Positions 17,801-30,628 of a stretch of DNA of 64,000 bases are shown here, piece by piece. Every line of letters starts with the position of its first letter. Position 1 is the first letter of the stretch. The translations under genes were made by a program, and so were the position numbers. Origin of the DNA: Halichondria panicea (lineage: Eukaryota; Porifera; Demospongiae; Suberitida; Halichondriidae); contig NC_087391.1 in the NCBI RefSeq assembly GCF_963675165.1, positions 416,001-480,000 on the forward strand. Reading direction: 5' to 3'. The notes beneath the pieces are model-generated. The model did not search any database and was not told where the DNA came from. It was given only the letters and a program-made list of their open reading frames with translations.

Positions 17801-19498
17801 TTACTATGAAGTCGTGAGAGGTCAAGGCCCGTGGTGTGTCTAAAAGTATACTAAAATTATACTAAAGCAGTCTGAAGGACTATACTGCAAACGTTTATGG
17901 ACAGTATAGCTTATCCATTGCATGAAGCCATTCTATGCAGCACTTAGATACATAATAACCAAGTCAAGCAATGTACTTTGCTGTTTTGACTCCACAGCAA
18001 GGAAAGAGAAAAGTTGACATAGAGTAATTCAAGCTTAACTCAACAAAAATTGGAAACAGAGTAAATACAACGGACTCAGAGCTTGTCAGTGGTATAAACT
18101 TACTTCTCTAGAGTACCTCCCAGCTTCTGAGTGATCGATAGTGGATAGGAGAGCTAGAAACAGTTAAAATACAACACAGAACGATCAACCACGAAAATAT
18201 TTGCGACCGCGAAATATAACGCGGAGTGTTACAACCTTTTACACAGGGGGGCCTGGTCGTTTCCAATCCCTCTTACTGTTCTATCTATGCTTTTACCTGC
18301 AGCAACTACGAAAATATTATCCACTAAATATTGCTCAACCACGAATTCCCCCCTCCCTAACATTACTCTCCATACGGTACACTTGTCTGTTTATACAGCT
18401 TGGCAGAAAGCCGATGCTGGTGGGAGGTGGTCTAATGATGTTTCTCCTCACTGGAACAGCTGCTACACTAGTTTATGCCTTCAACTTGGAGGAAGAGAAT
18501 AATGAAGTCGTCGGCTATATTGTTGTGTGTCTGGTCTGCCTCTTTATGTTAGTCTACTCATCCACCTGGTAGTAAGTTGATCTCTTAGTTATAGTGCTAC
18601 AGGCTTTATACTCTTTGATCTGCAGTGTCATTCCGTGGGTTGTCACCAGTGAGATGTTTCCTTTGGAGGGACGAGGTACGTAAGCTCTTGTTACCTTATC
18701 CTCGCCACTGAAGTCTATTCCTAAGTTATACATACACTACTTATCTAGCCTCCATAATCAGCCATTTTGTGTAGCTATCTTTGAGAACCCGTAATAATGT
18801 GTTGTGATTGCAATAGCTCTCTGATTACAATTAAAGCAAAAGCTATAATTGTCGTTCACCATGCATTTGAATCTATATATTCACAATTTAAAGCTGTACA
18901 TTTAATTCAACAGGACTTGTTGTGGCCATCTCCACGGCAATCAACTGGGTCTTTGGATACACATTCACTCAAGCCTTCCCCTCAATTCTGGCCTCCATTA
19001 AGTCGTTTGGTTCTCTGTACATGATCAGCTTGATTGACTTGGCTGCAGCTCTCTTCTTCTTATTCCTACTGCCTGAGACGAAGGTGAGTGTATATATAGT
19101 ATATGTGTAGCTGTATCTTATCAATGTCCCTCTGTGCACACAGGGCTTCAGTCTCGAAGAAACGGAGAAAATATTCGAGAAACCGTGGCTTGAGAGGGTG
19201 GGGCTCACTTCCTGCTGCAGGTGCATAATCATTTTTGTATGTACATTATACACATGAGAATTAATTTTGCAGGTTTTGTCGTAGTCGGCACGGTTCCACT
19301 GAAGATGGTATCCCTACTAAGAGTGAACATGCTGTCAATGGAGTGGTGATGCTAGGGGACAAATCTGTAGAGCTTCAATATGCCAGACAAAAGAGAGAAT
19401 TTGTGTTTGTGGAGGAGAATAGTAAAGACTGGGAAGAGTATTGGGAACGATACGATGTAGAAGAGACTAGAACTGCTAGCAAACAAACCACTGTGTGA
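14864..19498 (+). CDS. SLC2-like sugar porter, copy A (intact)
   Basis: Fourteen exons: 14864-14946, 15508-15628, 15691-15748, 15806-15908, 16034-16075, 16125-16355, 16403-16585, 16785-16841, 16912-17026, 18399-18571, 18626-18675, 18914-19083, 19144-19220 and 19273-19498. All junctions are GT-AG and the 1689 nt give 562 residues. Sugar-porter hallmarks: DYFGRK in the loop 2-3 motif (about 91-96), PVYIAEIAP (143-151), GRK (333-335), SEMFPLEGRG, and PETKG (459-463). Hydrophobic segments fit the 12-helix major facilitator fold. NSS sites lie in the loop after helix 1. The tail is acidic with WEEYWERYD. The family moves hexoses or polyols across membranes; the substrate cannot be read from sequence. 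Intron 9 (1372 bases) carries a large non-coding insert that copies B and E lack. Confidence 0.93.
15168..15354. mobile_element. MITE in intron 1 of transporter copy A
   Basis: Terminal inverted repeats of about 30 bases: TACTGGAGTTTGCAGAATCT on the left and its complement ending CTCCAGTA on the right. A second inverted pair (GTTCCTTATATGG and CCATATAAGGAAC) lies inside. 187 bases, non-coding, absent from the same intron of the other copies. Confidence 0.85.
17085..18380. mobile_element. Non-coding insert in intron 9 of copy A (also in C and F)
   Basis: The insert runs from TATAGCGGGTAATTTTCG to CATACGGTA. These ends resemble the TACCGTATAGCGGGTAA MITE at 9108. It also holds inner inverted segments (CACTCCGCGTTATAG against ATAACGCGGAGTGT). 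Copies B and E have an intron of about 66 bases here, so this is an insertion shared by the A, C and F lineage. No convincing ORF. Confidence 0.65.
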
Positions 19499-19627
19499 AT
19501 GCATGCTAGTAGTTAGTGTCAACAAGAGTGTATGAATGGCTTCATACACTCTGCATGGCCGGGGTCAAAAGTCGTTTCCTTTCATTAATTAAAAAATATG
19601 CGGTATTGTTACCAGGAGTTCATGCTA

Positions 19628-19783
19628 TGCGCTAGTCATAGACTTGCCAGCCCCGTTTTAAACTTGTAAAACTGGGCTGGCAAGTCTATTCCAGTTTTAA
19701 ACTGGTAAAACTGGGCTGGCAAGTCTACTCCAGTTTTAAACTGGTAAACTGGTAAAACTGGGGCTGGCAACTCTACTATACCG
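19628..19783. repeat. Palindrome cluster upstream of copy B
   Basis: The arm AGACTTGCCAGCCC with TTTTAAAC and its complement GTAAAACTGGGCTGGCAAG repeat about three times in tandem. Shorter versions sit upstream of copies C, E and F, at 23400-23446, 35685-35769 and 39400-39448, and a degraded one upstream of D at about 28853-28880. Confidence 0.85.
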
Positions 19784-19875
19784 ATAAGTAATTAGATCTA
19801 CCTGAATATATGCATCTGTTTTGTATACTATTATACTGGTACTACACTGCATGGCACGGATTCACTGCATGTATC

Positions 19876-22800
19876 ATGGCAGCCAGAGACTGGATTTACG
19901 TTTCTTCTGTGGCATTCTTTGCTGCACTGGGTGCTTACCTGACTGGATACAGCGTTGGGTAAGTATAGACACTACTATACTGACTACTCTTATCTATATA
20001 CTTGTCCCTTTTTTGATATATTAAAATGCTACTATAGTGTGTGCTTCTAAACTTGTGATAGCAGCTAACGTACTTAGAGTCATTTTGACGTGTAGCATTA
20101 CTTGTTGTAAGATCAAAGGAACTATATAATACAAGATCAAAGGGACAATATGCCATGAATACACTCTGGTTTCACATAATATCGAGGCCTGGCTATGGTT
20201 ATAGTTGATGATTCTGAGTCTGCTCACGTGGATGCCATGGCGCTGCGTTTGCAGCATGGATAGTCTCGTGTTACTAGTAGATTTTGATTTTTCACCTCAT
20301 ACATGCACAACGCGGCTATAGTTCGAGGCACACCATTGGCTAGCCTCGATCCTATGCCGCACTTCCTCGACCATTGGTATATTGCACATGCATGCACACT
20401 ATTTACAGTCATGTGATTATTAATTTTTGTTTCAGGGAAGAGACTCCACGCTTCTTGACTGACTCCGGTCCCACTGTATGTCAGGTGCTTTAATTATTTG
20501 TGAGTCTTTGCTGACTCGGCTGTGATTCTATAGTCTCAGTTCATGTGGCTTGCGAGTCTACATGTTGCGTGTCTGACCACAGCTGTGTTCGTCATTCCGT
20601 ACAAATCTGACTTTCTTCTGTATAGTGTACTCCTGCTAAGTCTAGTTGCTGCATGCTACAGACATGTTCATAGCACATAATGTTTATAAACACTCTTGTT
20701 GTGATACGTTGAATATAAAACATGCAGCCGATGGTTTAGCACTTTAATGCTCTAGTTTATATTATTATGGCAAAAAAATGCAACAGTTAACACTCATTTC
20801 TAATTGGCTATCAATCGATCTCTATATAATTTTTTATAGGGCTGTCAATGGACTGCAAAACTTTGCTGGCTATCTGGAATACTTTGATCTTGGGAACAGC
20901 TCTGCAAATTCTAGCTGCACTGAAACCTCAGATTTGAAAGAAGATGACAGGATCATACTGGTAAGGTTTATAATGTAAGCATGCAGATTGTTGTATGCAT
21001 GTAAGAGTTGCATCATTATTATTTATAGGGAGCCATCATTTCGATTGTGAATCTTGGTGGAGCCTTTGGGAGCATCTTTGCTGGCAGTAAAGTTCTATTA
21101 AAACAATTTCACGTAATTAAATGTATAATAGTATTAAGATTCTTATCCACTATATATACAGAGCCTGCTGACTACTTTGGCCGTAAAGTAACTATTATGA
21201 TGTCAGGAGTGCTGGTGGTTCTTGGAGCAGCGATACAGAGTGCTGCAGTACAGGGAGCACCATGGTATATAATTATATAATTTATTGCGATATGAAATAC
21301 TGAATTATCCAGGATGGAAATCTTGGGTCGTTTTATTGGTGGACTTGGATACGGGTAAGATTTTATACAATGCTATACATGATATATGAGTCTCTTCATT
21401 TCTATGCAGCTCATTTTATATGGCTGGCCCTGTGTACATCGCTGAGATTGCTCCCACGCATATTCGAGGAACTTTGACATCTCTAATTGGCCCAACCATA
21501 GCAATGGGAATAATAACCGGCTATATCATCAATCACTTACTGTACGATGAGCTGTTTGGTTGGAGGGTGTCTCGTCTACTGTCTTGTGTCTTTGGTTGTG
21601 TCTACATGCATTGTCGGCATGACTGTGATGCCTAGGACCCCAAGGTAACTGTGTCTCTTAGGAATCCATGTATTTACACACTGAACTGCAGGTGGCTCAT
21701 GGTGCAGGGGAGAGAGTCAGAGGCACGAGAGGTACTCAGAAAAACTGTCTCCAAGCTGGGACAGGAGGGAATTGAAGCTGAGCTAGAGGATATTAGACTG
21801 ACTCTGAAATCAGCAACAAAGCAAAATCTCTTTCAAGAGCTTAAAGTGATTTTGAAATGGAGAATCCTTAAACGGTACACCTGGTCTTGAACATGCATGC
21901 ATTGTATGGTACCATATATATATATTTTAGGGTTAGTAATGCCGGGAAGGGATAAAGTTAACATAATTAGTGGCAGTGCATGGGAGGGCATTATAGGGTT
22001 GCCAATACTTCTTGTGAATCCATACTTTACTATGTACTTTGTTCAGGGTCTTGCTGGGAGCTGTTATTCATATGTTTTCAGCTGGTTGTGGAACGGCAAT
22101 ATAGTGAGTTACCTGCATGGTAATCATCAGTTGATATGCAGCATAATGATCATTTTCCTTGTAGTTTCTACTCTGAGCCGTTGTTCTGTTCTCTGGGGAT
22201 AGTTCCGTTTGTGACTGCTCTTGTGATCGGAGGATTGACTCTCTGTGGAACCACCTTCACGACCATCTTTATTGACAAGGTACAAAATAGTGAGGTTGAC
22301 AACTGCACGTTATATGCTGGTCTGTTTATACAGCTTGGCAGAAAGCCGATGCTGGTGGGAGGTGGTATAATGATGTTTCTCCTCACTGGAACAGCTGCTA
22401 CACTAGTCCATGCCTTCAAGTTGGAGGAAGAGAATAATGAAGTCGTCGGCTATATTGTTGTGTGTCTGGTCTGCCTCTTTATGTTAGTCTACTCATCCAC
22501 CTGGTAGTAAGTTAATCTCTTAGTCATTGTCTAGCTACAAGCTTTACACTTCGATTTGCAGTGTTGTTCCGCTTGTTGTCACCAGTGAGATGTTTCCTTT
22601 GGAGGGACAAGGTGAGCTCTTGTTACCTTATTATAATTATACCGTATCTATTAATGTACATTTTCAACAGGACTTGTTGTGGCCATCTCCGTGGCAATCA
22701 ACTGGGTCCTTGCATACACATTCACTCAAGCCTTTCCCTCAATTCTGGCCTCCATTAACTCGTCTGGTTCTCTGTACATGATCAGCTTGATTGACTTGGC

Positions 22801-23253
22801 TGCAGCTCTCTTCTTATTCCTACTGCCTGAGACGAAGGTGAGTGTATATATAGTACATGTGTAGCTGTATCTTATCAATGTCCCTCTGTGCACACAGGGC
22901 TTCAGTCTCGAAGAAATGGAGAAAATATTCGAGAAACCGTGGCTTGAGAGGGTGGGGCTCACTTCCTGCTGCAGGTGCATAATCATTTTTGTATGTACAT
23001 TATACATTATACACATGAGAATTAATTTTGCAGGTTTTGTCGTAGTCGGCACGGTTCCACTGAAGATGGCATCCCTACTAAGAGTGAACATGCTGTCAAT
23101 GGAGTGGTGATGCTAGAGGACAAATCTGTAGAGCTTCAATATGCCAGACAAAAGAGAGAATTTGTGGAGGAGAATAGTAAAGACTGGGAAGAGTATTGGG
23201 AACGATACGATGTAGAAAAGACTAGAACTGCTAGCAAACAAACTATTGTATGA
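19876..23253 (+). pseudogene. SLC2-like sugar porter, copy B (one 4-base frameshift)
   Basis: The same 14-exon layout as copy A; first exons are 19876-19958, 20840-20960, 21029-21086, 21162-21264 and 21313-21354. Splice sites and family motifs are kept, including PVYIAEIAP, GRK and PETKG. Exon 6 (21410-21644) is 235 bases against 231 in copies A and E: TGCA is inserted at about 21607, so the frame closes soon after at about residue 206. Everything downstream remains open in the original frame, and copy E, its near twin, lacks the insertion. That points to a very recent lesion, an allele or an assembly error. Intron 9 is short (about 66 bases), as in E. If the insertion is real, the product would be a fragment with about half of the helices. 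Confidence 0.85.
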
Positions 23254-24068
23254 ATGCATGCATGCATGCACGTATGGTCATGAATCAATTAATCAGTCAT
23301 TAATTAAACTCTTTTTGTGGTTAAACGTCATTCCTTAATAATTATGTGGTTGTTGTTGACGCAAATGCCATTCGGCATGCAGGCACTCCAAATGATTCTC
23401 ATAGACTTGCCAGCCCAGTTTTAAACTGGTAAAACTGGGCTTGCGAGTCTACTATACCGGTAACTATAAATATAAATTTAATATGCATCTGTTTCATATT
23501 TCATACTATACATGCAGTAATTGCCTTTATCACTGTATCATGGCAGCCAGAGACTGGATTTATGTTTCTTCTGTGGCATTCTTTGTTGCACTGGGTGCTT
23601 TCTTGTCTGGATACAGCATTGGGTAAGACTATAATGTAGACACTACTGACTAATATGATGGTATTGTCCCTTTGATATTTATATATATATCTATAGTGTG
23701 TGCGAGGTCGGGCTATGGTTATAGTTGTGATGATTCTGAGTATGCTCACCTGGATGCCATGGCGCTGCGTTTGCAGCATGGATAGCCTCAAAGTTACTAT
23801 AGTGTTAATTTGTAGAGTTTGATTTTAAAACTTCGTTGTAAGAGCTTACCTTGCTACATGCTAGCTTACCTTGCTACATGCTAAAAACGGCCATAGTTCA
23901 AGCCACACCATTGGCATATTGCACATGCACACTATTTACAGTAGGGAAGCTAGAGACTCCATGCTTCTTTGCTGATTCGAGCCTACTCTGGTCCCACTGT
24001 AGTTATATCAGGTGCTTTATTTGTGTGAGTCTTTGCTGACTCGGCTGTGATCCTACAGTCTCAGTTCA

Positions 24069-24304
24069 CAGGCGGATCCAGGAATGTTGAGAGGGAGGTT
24101 CTAATTTTCCTAAAAAAAAAAAAAGGTCATCTCTTTTCCTAAGCAATGAGCATGCGCATTAGAGAGCCCTGCCCACATATCAATAGAAATCAGCCTAGTA
24201 ACTACGGATCACGATCATTTAAGCTGAGTTGCTAGTTTGGTAAGTTGATCTCCAGTGTGTTCTTGTGTGAATGAACCCATGGAACCTGTCTGGATCCGTC
24301 ACTG
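24069..24304. mobile_element. Small inverted-repeat element in intron 1 of copy C
   Basis: It starts CAGGCGGATCCAGG and ends CTGGATCCGTCACTG, so it has imperfect inverted ends, flanked by AGTTCA on both sides. It holds an A-rich run. The equivalent introns of B and E have an unbroken GTCTCAGTTCATG site. It is non-coding; the ends recall hAT-type elements, though only a 6-base flank repeat is clear. Confidence 0.75.
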
Positions 24305-24976
24305 AGTTCATGTTGCATAAACTCGCGAGCCGTCACTGTTGCACAAAGTCCTGGCTTGCGAGTCTACATGTTGCATATCTGACTGACCATCCATGGAAAC
24401 ACAGCTGTTTTCAAAGCCTTGTCATTGCGTACAAATCTGCCTTTCGTGTACTCCTGATAGATCTAGTTGCTGCTCAGTACAGCTATAGATTTCCATGTTC
24501 ATACTGATTTTCACATAATTTTTATACTTTGCATGTATAATATGGTTGTGAGACGTTGAATATAAAACAGCCGATGGTGCTCTAGTTTATAATTATGGTA
24601 AAATATGCAACAAATTAATTAGTTATCACCTATTTCTAATTATGCATGAGGCTGTCAATCGATGTCTCTATTGAATATAGGTCTTACAATGGGCTGCAAA
24701 ACTTTGCTGGTTATCTAGAGTACTTCGATCTTGGGAGCAGCACTGCAAATTCTAGCTGCACTGAAACCTCAGACTTGAAAGAAGATGACAGGATCATACT
24801 GGTAAGGTTTATAATGTAAGCATGCAGATTGTTATATGCATGCATGCATCATTATCATTATTTTAATAGGGATCCATCATTTCGATTTTGAGTCTTGGTG
24901 GAGCCGTTGGTAATCTCTTTGCTGGCAGTAAGTTCAACACAACATCCGTTATTATTACACTGTTACTATATGTGAC

Positions 24977-25389
24977 AGGCTCTGGGAAAACCAGACTATT
25001 GGAGCAGAATTTAGTATTGAGCTACAGCTAAATTTATGCCTACAGTATAAAATCTCAAATAAAATGTTATTGGTGTATAAGTATCTGCAGTCCTCCTACT
25101 ACCTCTCTGTAAAATCTGATGCGCTAAGTCCAACTCTTTCCATCGAAACGCTTCGTCCAAACTTTCGCTATTACCTTATTTTTCCTAATTAAGCAATCTT
25201 TGAGAGCCGTTTTTCTCGATACTACATTTTACGGCTTCAAGTTTCCAACGCGCATAACTTGGGTATGAAACTAGGTATGTGAACACTAAGCATATCATTG
25301 TGTAGGCAATGCTCTGCTCTATCACTTGGTACATTAATCACCAAAATTTTAGTCTGCTCCAATAGTCTGGTTTTCCCAGAGCCTGTCAC
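24977..25389. mobile_element. MITE with about 40-base inverted ends in intron 3 of copy C
   Basis: The left end reads GTGACAGGCTCTGGGAAAAC, and the right end is its complement, finishing GAGCCTGTCAC. The inverted match continues through CAGACTATTGGAGCAGA. ATAT flanks both sides, and copy F shows the empty site. No ORF. The ends are almost perfect, which points to recent movement. Confidence 0.9.
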
Positions 25390-28300
25390 ATATATACAGA
25401 GCCTGCTGACTACTTTGGCCGTAAAGTAACTATTATGATGTCAGGAGTGCTGATAGTTCTTGGAGCAGCGATACAGTGTGCTGCAGTACAGGGAGCACCA
25501 TGGTAAAATCAAGAGTACTTTCATGTTCATTGCGATATGAAACACTTATTAATTACCCACTAGGATGGAAATCTTGGGTCGTTTTATTGGTGGACTTGGA
25601 TATGGGTAAGAGATTGTTATTGGATTGCACAATGCATGCCATGAGTCGATCTGTGCAGCTCATTCTATTTGGCTGGCCCTGTGTACATTGCTGAGATTGC
25701 TCCAGCGCATATTCGAGGAACCTTGACATCTCTTGTCGGCCCAACCATAGCAATGGGAATAATGACTGGCTATGTCACCAACTTCCTGCTGTACGATGAG
25801 CTGTTTGGTTGGAGGGTGTCTCGTCTACTGTCTTGTGTCTTTGGTTGTGTCTACATTGCCGGCATGACCTTAATGCCCAGGACCCCAAGGTAACTGTGTC
25901 TCTTAGGAATCCATGTATTTACACACTAAACTGCAGGTGGCTCATGGTGCAGGGGAGAGAGTCAGAGGCACGAGAGGTACTCAGAAAAACTGTCTCCAAG
26001 CTGGGACAGGGGGGAATTGAAGCTGAGCTAGAGGATATTAGACAGTCTTTGAACTCGGGACCAAAGATTAATATCTTACAGGAGCTTAAACTAATTCTGA
26101 AATGGAGAAATCTTAAACGGTATACAGCTGGTCATAGAACATGAATTGTATGGTACCATACATGACTGTGTTACAGGGTTGCGTGGTTGCGTGGTAGTGC
26201 CCAGAGGGGATAATGTATAATTAAGGGACATTTACAGGGTAAATTCCTATCAGGGCATTATTGGGGTTGCCAAAACTACGTGTGAGTCCATGCATCGTTT
26301 ACTGTGTACTCTGTATAATTATAGGGTCTTGCTGGGAGCACCTCTTCACATGTTTTCAGCTGCTTGTGGAACAGCAATATAGTGAGCTACCTGGTAATCA
26401 TCATTTGATCCGCAGCATAATTATTACAGTTATTATTTTCCCTGTATATAGTTTCTACTCTGAGCCGTTGTTCTGTTCTCTGGGGATAGTTCCGTTTGTG
26501 ACTGCTCTTAATTGTGATTGGAGGATTGACTCTCTGTGGAACCACCTTCACGACCATCTTTATCGACAAGGTATAAAATACTGACACATTTCTCAGTGCT
26601 TATTTAACACGTGCATGCTACTATGTATATAGCGGGTAATTTTCGTAGGGCAAAATATCTGTGGTTTTTGTGGTTGAAGCTCTGACCACCAATATATTAC
26701 CCACGAATGAAGCGACCTTGGTTACTTTTACCATAGATAGAACAGTAGGAGGGATTGGAAACGAAAATGTTTGCGTGAAACACTCCGCGTTATAGGGTGT
26801 GGCTAAAACTACAAAGGATTATTTTTATAGTCAGCATGCTCATTACCTGTCTTGACTGCTCTACAATGTGCTGTGCATAGAAACAGTGAAATTGATCACT
26901 TTTAATGTTGATTTTTCTAAAAAGTAAAGAGAATCTAGCTCTAAAAAGTCGACTAAGCCACTCAGCCACTATCACTAAACAAATAACTGCTATAAAAAAA
27001 AAAAGGAATAGCTCTTACTATGAAGTCGTGAGAGGTCAAGGCCCGTGGTGTGTCTAAAAGTATACTAAAAGTATACTAAAGCAGTCTGAAGGACTATACT
27101 GCAAACGTTTATGGACAGTATAGCTTATCCATAGCATGAAGCCATTCTATGTAGCACTTAGATACATAATAACCAAGTCAAGCAATGTACTTTGCTGTTT
27201 TGACTCCACAGCAAGGAAAGAGAAAAGTTGACATAGAGTAATTCAAGCTTAACTCAACAAAAATTGGAAACAGAGTAAATACAACGGACTCAGAGCTTGT
27301 CAGTGGTATAAACTTACTTCTCTAGAGTACCTCCCAGCTTCTGAGTGATCGCTAGTGGATAGGAGAGCTAGAAACAGTTAAAATACAACACAGAACGATC
27401 AACCACGAAAATATTTGCGAGCGCGAAATATAACGCGGAGTGTTACAACCTTTTACACAGGGGGGCCTGGTCGTTTCCAATCCCTCTTACTGTTCTATCT
27501 ATGCTTTTACCTGCAGCAACTACGAAAATATTATCCACTAAATATTGCTCAACCACGAATTCCCCCCTCCCTAACATTACTCTCCATACAGTACACTTGT
27601 CTGTTTATACAGCTTGGCAGAAAGCCGATGCTGGTGGGAGGTGGTATAATGATGTTTCTCTTCACTGGAACAGCTGCTACACTAGTCTATGCCTTCGACT
27701 TGGAGGAAGAGAATGATGAAGTCGTTGGCTATATTGTTGTGTGTCTGGTCTGCCTCTTTATGTTAGTCTACTCATCCACCTGGTAGTAAGTTGATCTCTT
27801 AGTCATAGTGCTACAGGCTTTATACTTTTTGATCTGCAGTGTCATTCCGTGGGTTGTCACCAGTGAGATGTTTCCTTTGGAGGGACGAGGTACGTAAGCT
27901 CTTGTTACCTTATCCTCGCCACTGAAGTCTATTCCTAGTTATACATACACTATACTTATAGCCTCCATAATCAGCCATTTTGTGTAGCTATCTTTGAGAA
28001 CCCATAATAATGTGTTGTGATTGCAATATATAATAGCTCTCTGATTACAATTAAAGCAAAAGCTATAATTGTCGTTCACCGTGCATTTGAAACAATTTAA
28101 AGCTGTACATTTATTCAACAGGACTTGTTGTGGCCATCTCCACGGCAATCAACTGGGTCTTTGCATACACATTCACTCAAGCCTTTCCCTCAATTCTGGC
28201 CTCCATTAACTCGTCTGGTTCTCTGTACATGATCAGCTTGATTGACTTGGCTGCAGCTCTCTTCTTATTATTCTTACTGCCTGAGACGAAGGTGAGTGTA

Positions 28301-29474
28301 TATATAGTACATGTGTAGCTGTATCTTATCAATGTCCCTCTGTGCACACAGGGCTTCAGTCTCGAAGAAATGGAGAAAATATTCGAGAAACCGTGGCTTG
28401 AGAGGGTGGGGCTCACTTCCTGCTGCAGGTGCATAATCATTTTTGTATGTACATTATATACATTATACACATGAGAATTAATTTTGCAGGTTTTGTCGTA
28501 GTCGGCACGGTTCCACTGAAGATGGCATCCCTACTAAGAGTGAACATGCTGTCAATGGAGTGGTGATGCTAGGGGACAAATCTGTAGAGCTTCAATATGC
28601 CAGACAAAAGAGAGAATTTGTGTTTGTGGAGGAGAATAGTAAAGACTGGGAAGAGTATTGGGAACGATACGATGTAGAAGAGACTAGAACTGCTAGCAAA
28701 CAAACTACTGTATGAATGCATGCATGTATGGTCATGAATTAATCATATCAGGTGTCATTAAACTATTTTTGTGGTTAACCGTCGTTTCTTTTCATGTGGC
28801 ATTGTTGTCAACACAAATGCCATTTGGTATGCAGGCACTCCAAATGATTCTCATAGACTTGCCCAAGGCTTGCGAGTCTACTATACCGGTAAAACTAGAT
28901 ATATATAAATGTAATATGCATCTGTTTCATATTTCATCCATAGTATATACTATACAGTAACTGTGAATCTGCCTTTATCACTGTATCATGGCAGCCAGAG
29001 ACTGGATTTATGTTTCTTCTGTGGCATTCTTTAATTTGTTGCACTGGGTGCTTTCTTGTCTGGATTACAGCATTGGGTAAGACTATATATATATATATAA
29101 TGTAGACACTACTGACTAATATGATGGTATTGTCCTATAATATTTATATATCTATACACGATGTGTGCCTCTAATCTGTCTAACTTGTTAATCTGTCTAA
29201 CTTGTGATTGTAGCTACGGTACCTAGAGTCTACATGCGTCATTTTGACGAGTACATTACTTATAAGATCAAAGGAAAATGTAATACTTGCATTTTGACAA
29301 AGATCAAAGGAACAGTATGCTATGAATACACTCTGGTTTCACACATGTATTATAGTAAACATGTCCAGATCGAGGTCGGGCTAAGGTTATAGTTGTGATG
29401 ATTCTGAGTATGCTCACCTGGATGCCATGCCGCTGCGTTTGCAGCATGGATAGCCCTAAAGTTACTAGAGTGTA

Positions 29475-29565
29475 ATATAATATAATGTAATATATATATA
29501 TATATATTACATTATATTATATTATATATATTTATTATAATATAATTATATAATATAATCTATAG
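29475..29565. repeat. AT-rich palindrome in intron 1 of copy D
   Basis: TAATATAATATAATG meets its inverted form CATTATATTATATTA around a (TA)n core, followed by more TA-rich sequence. It could extrude as a cruciform. It borders the Helitron-like insert. Confidence 0.7.
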
Positions 29566-30240
29566 TGTTAATTGGGGCGAGCGAAGCGAGTCCCTTGTTA
29601 GTCATGCACGTGGTCCGGGTGGTGTATGTAGTGGACCGGCATACGATATTTGCTTTTGTGACTCGTGATCCTTTACCAATTTCTACGTGAGTCAATAACT
29701 TTAGCTCAATAAAGATATGAATAGTGACAAAACTAGCGATAAGGAGGATCCTCAGAAACAGCTAAAAAGAGGGAAAGGAGGCTTGCTAGACCCAGAGAAA
29801 GATACAGGGCACACAGGAGCAGCAGGAAGTGAAGGTAACTGACTCAAACGGTTCTGCAGGTGTTTGCCTAACATAAATAAATGTTGTGTAGAAAGTGCAC
29901 AAGCCAGCAGAAAGTGGCCAAACATTATTAAATGTTCATTACACTTACAGAGACTCCAGAGGCCACACAGGCACGCTTGAAGCAACACATGCAGGCAGAG
30001 GCATACAGAGTGAATCCCGATATGCCTCTATTCGAACACTGCTGTTCAATCCAAGATGCTGTTTATATCTATATCTGCAGTCATGCCAATAATGTCCATC
30101 TATCGATTACCACTTGGACAATATGAATACGCAGGCCATGTCATCAACCTGCCACAAGATGTGGTGTCATTTGCACAATATCTTTCAGCAGAGTTGGATG
30201 CGTCGCTTGCCCCATGGCGCTTGCGTTACCCTAGTTGTAG
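29566..30240 (+). mobile_element. Helitron-like gene fragment
   Basis: An insertion relative to intron 1 of copies B, C and E. It carries exon-like pieces: 29717-29835 (MNSDKTSDKEDPQ...), then ETPEATQARLKQHM followed by an FEHCCSIQDA stretch (about 29951-30055), and YRLPLGQYEYAGHVINLPQD (about 30098-30160). GHVINLPQD is typical of the region before the Rep domain in Helitron helicases (DUF6570-like). Rep and helicase domains are absent, so it is a fragment or a captured piece. The edges are not sharply defined; it starts near GGGGCGAGCGAAGCGAG. Confidence 0.6.
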
Positions 30241-30628
30241 ATTTTGATTTTAAAGCTTCATTGTAAGAGCTTACCTTGCACTTTGAATCACAGAGCATAC
30301 AATTCTCGTCCCAACGACCCAATAAACTTCCCTCAACATCATAACATTGATTGTGTGCATTACCGTTCGCATCACTGTTGCACAAAGTGCTGGCTTGCGA
30401 GTCTACATGTTGCGTGTCTGACCACAGCTGTTTTCAAAGCCTTGTCATTGCGTACAAATATGACTTTCTTCTGTATAGTGTACTCCTGCTAGATATAGTT
30501 GCTGCTCAGTACAGCTATAGATTTCCATGTTCATACTGATTTTCACATAATTTTTACACTTTGCATGTATAATTGTGAGATGTTAAATGAAACAGCCGAT
30601 GGTTTAGCTTCAATGCTCTGGTTTATAC

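Larger units (their letters stand above)
23540..28715 (+). pseudogene. SLC2-like sugar porter, copy C (one 4-base frameshift)
   Basis: A 14-exon copy closest to F; several exons translate identically to those of F. Exon 9 has an extra AATT at about 26510 (GCTCTTAATTGTGATTGG against GCTCTTGTGATTGG in A, E and F), which shifts the frame in a conserved helix. Other exons are open with good splice sites, and PETKG and the C-terminal tail are present. Intron 1 holds a 236-base element (24069-24304) and intron 3 holds a 413-base element (24977-25389); neither is in F. Intron 9 carries the non-coding insert of A, with a single unit of the 267-base sequence that is repeated six times in F. Confidence 0.85.

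Noticed and set aside
18201-18572. A 123-codon ORF entering exon 10 of copy A from the intron
   Set aside because: Its first half is the non-coding intron 9 insert. The exon proper starts after the TATACAG acceptor at 18399.
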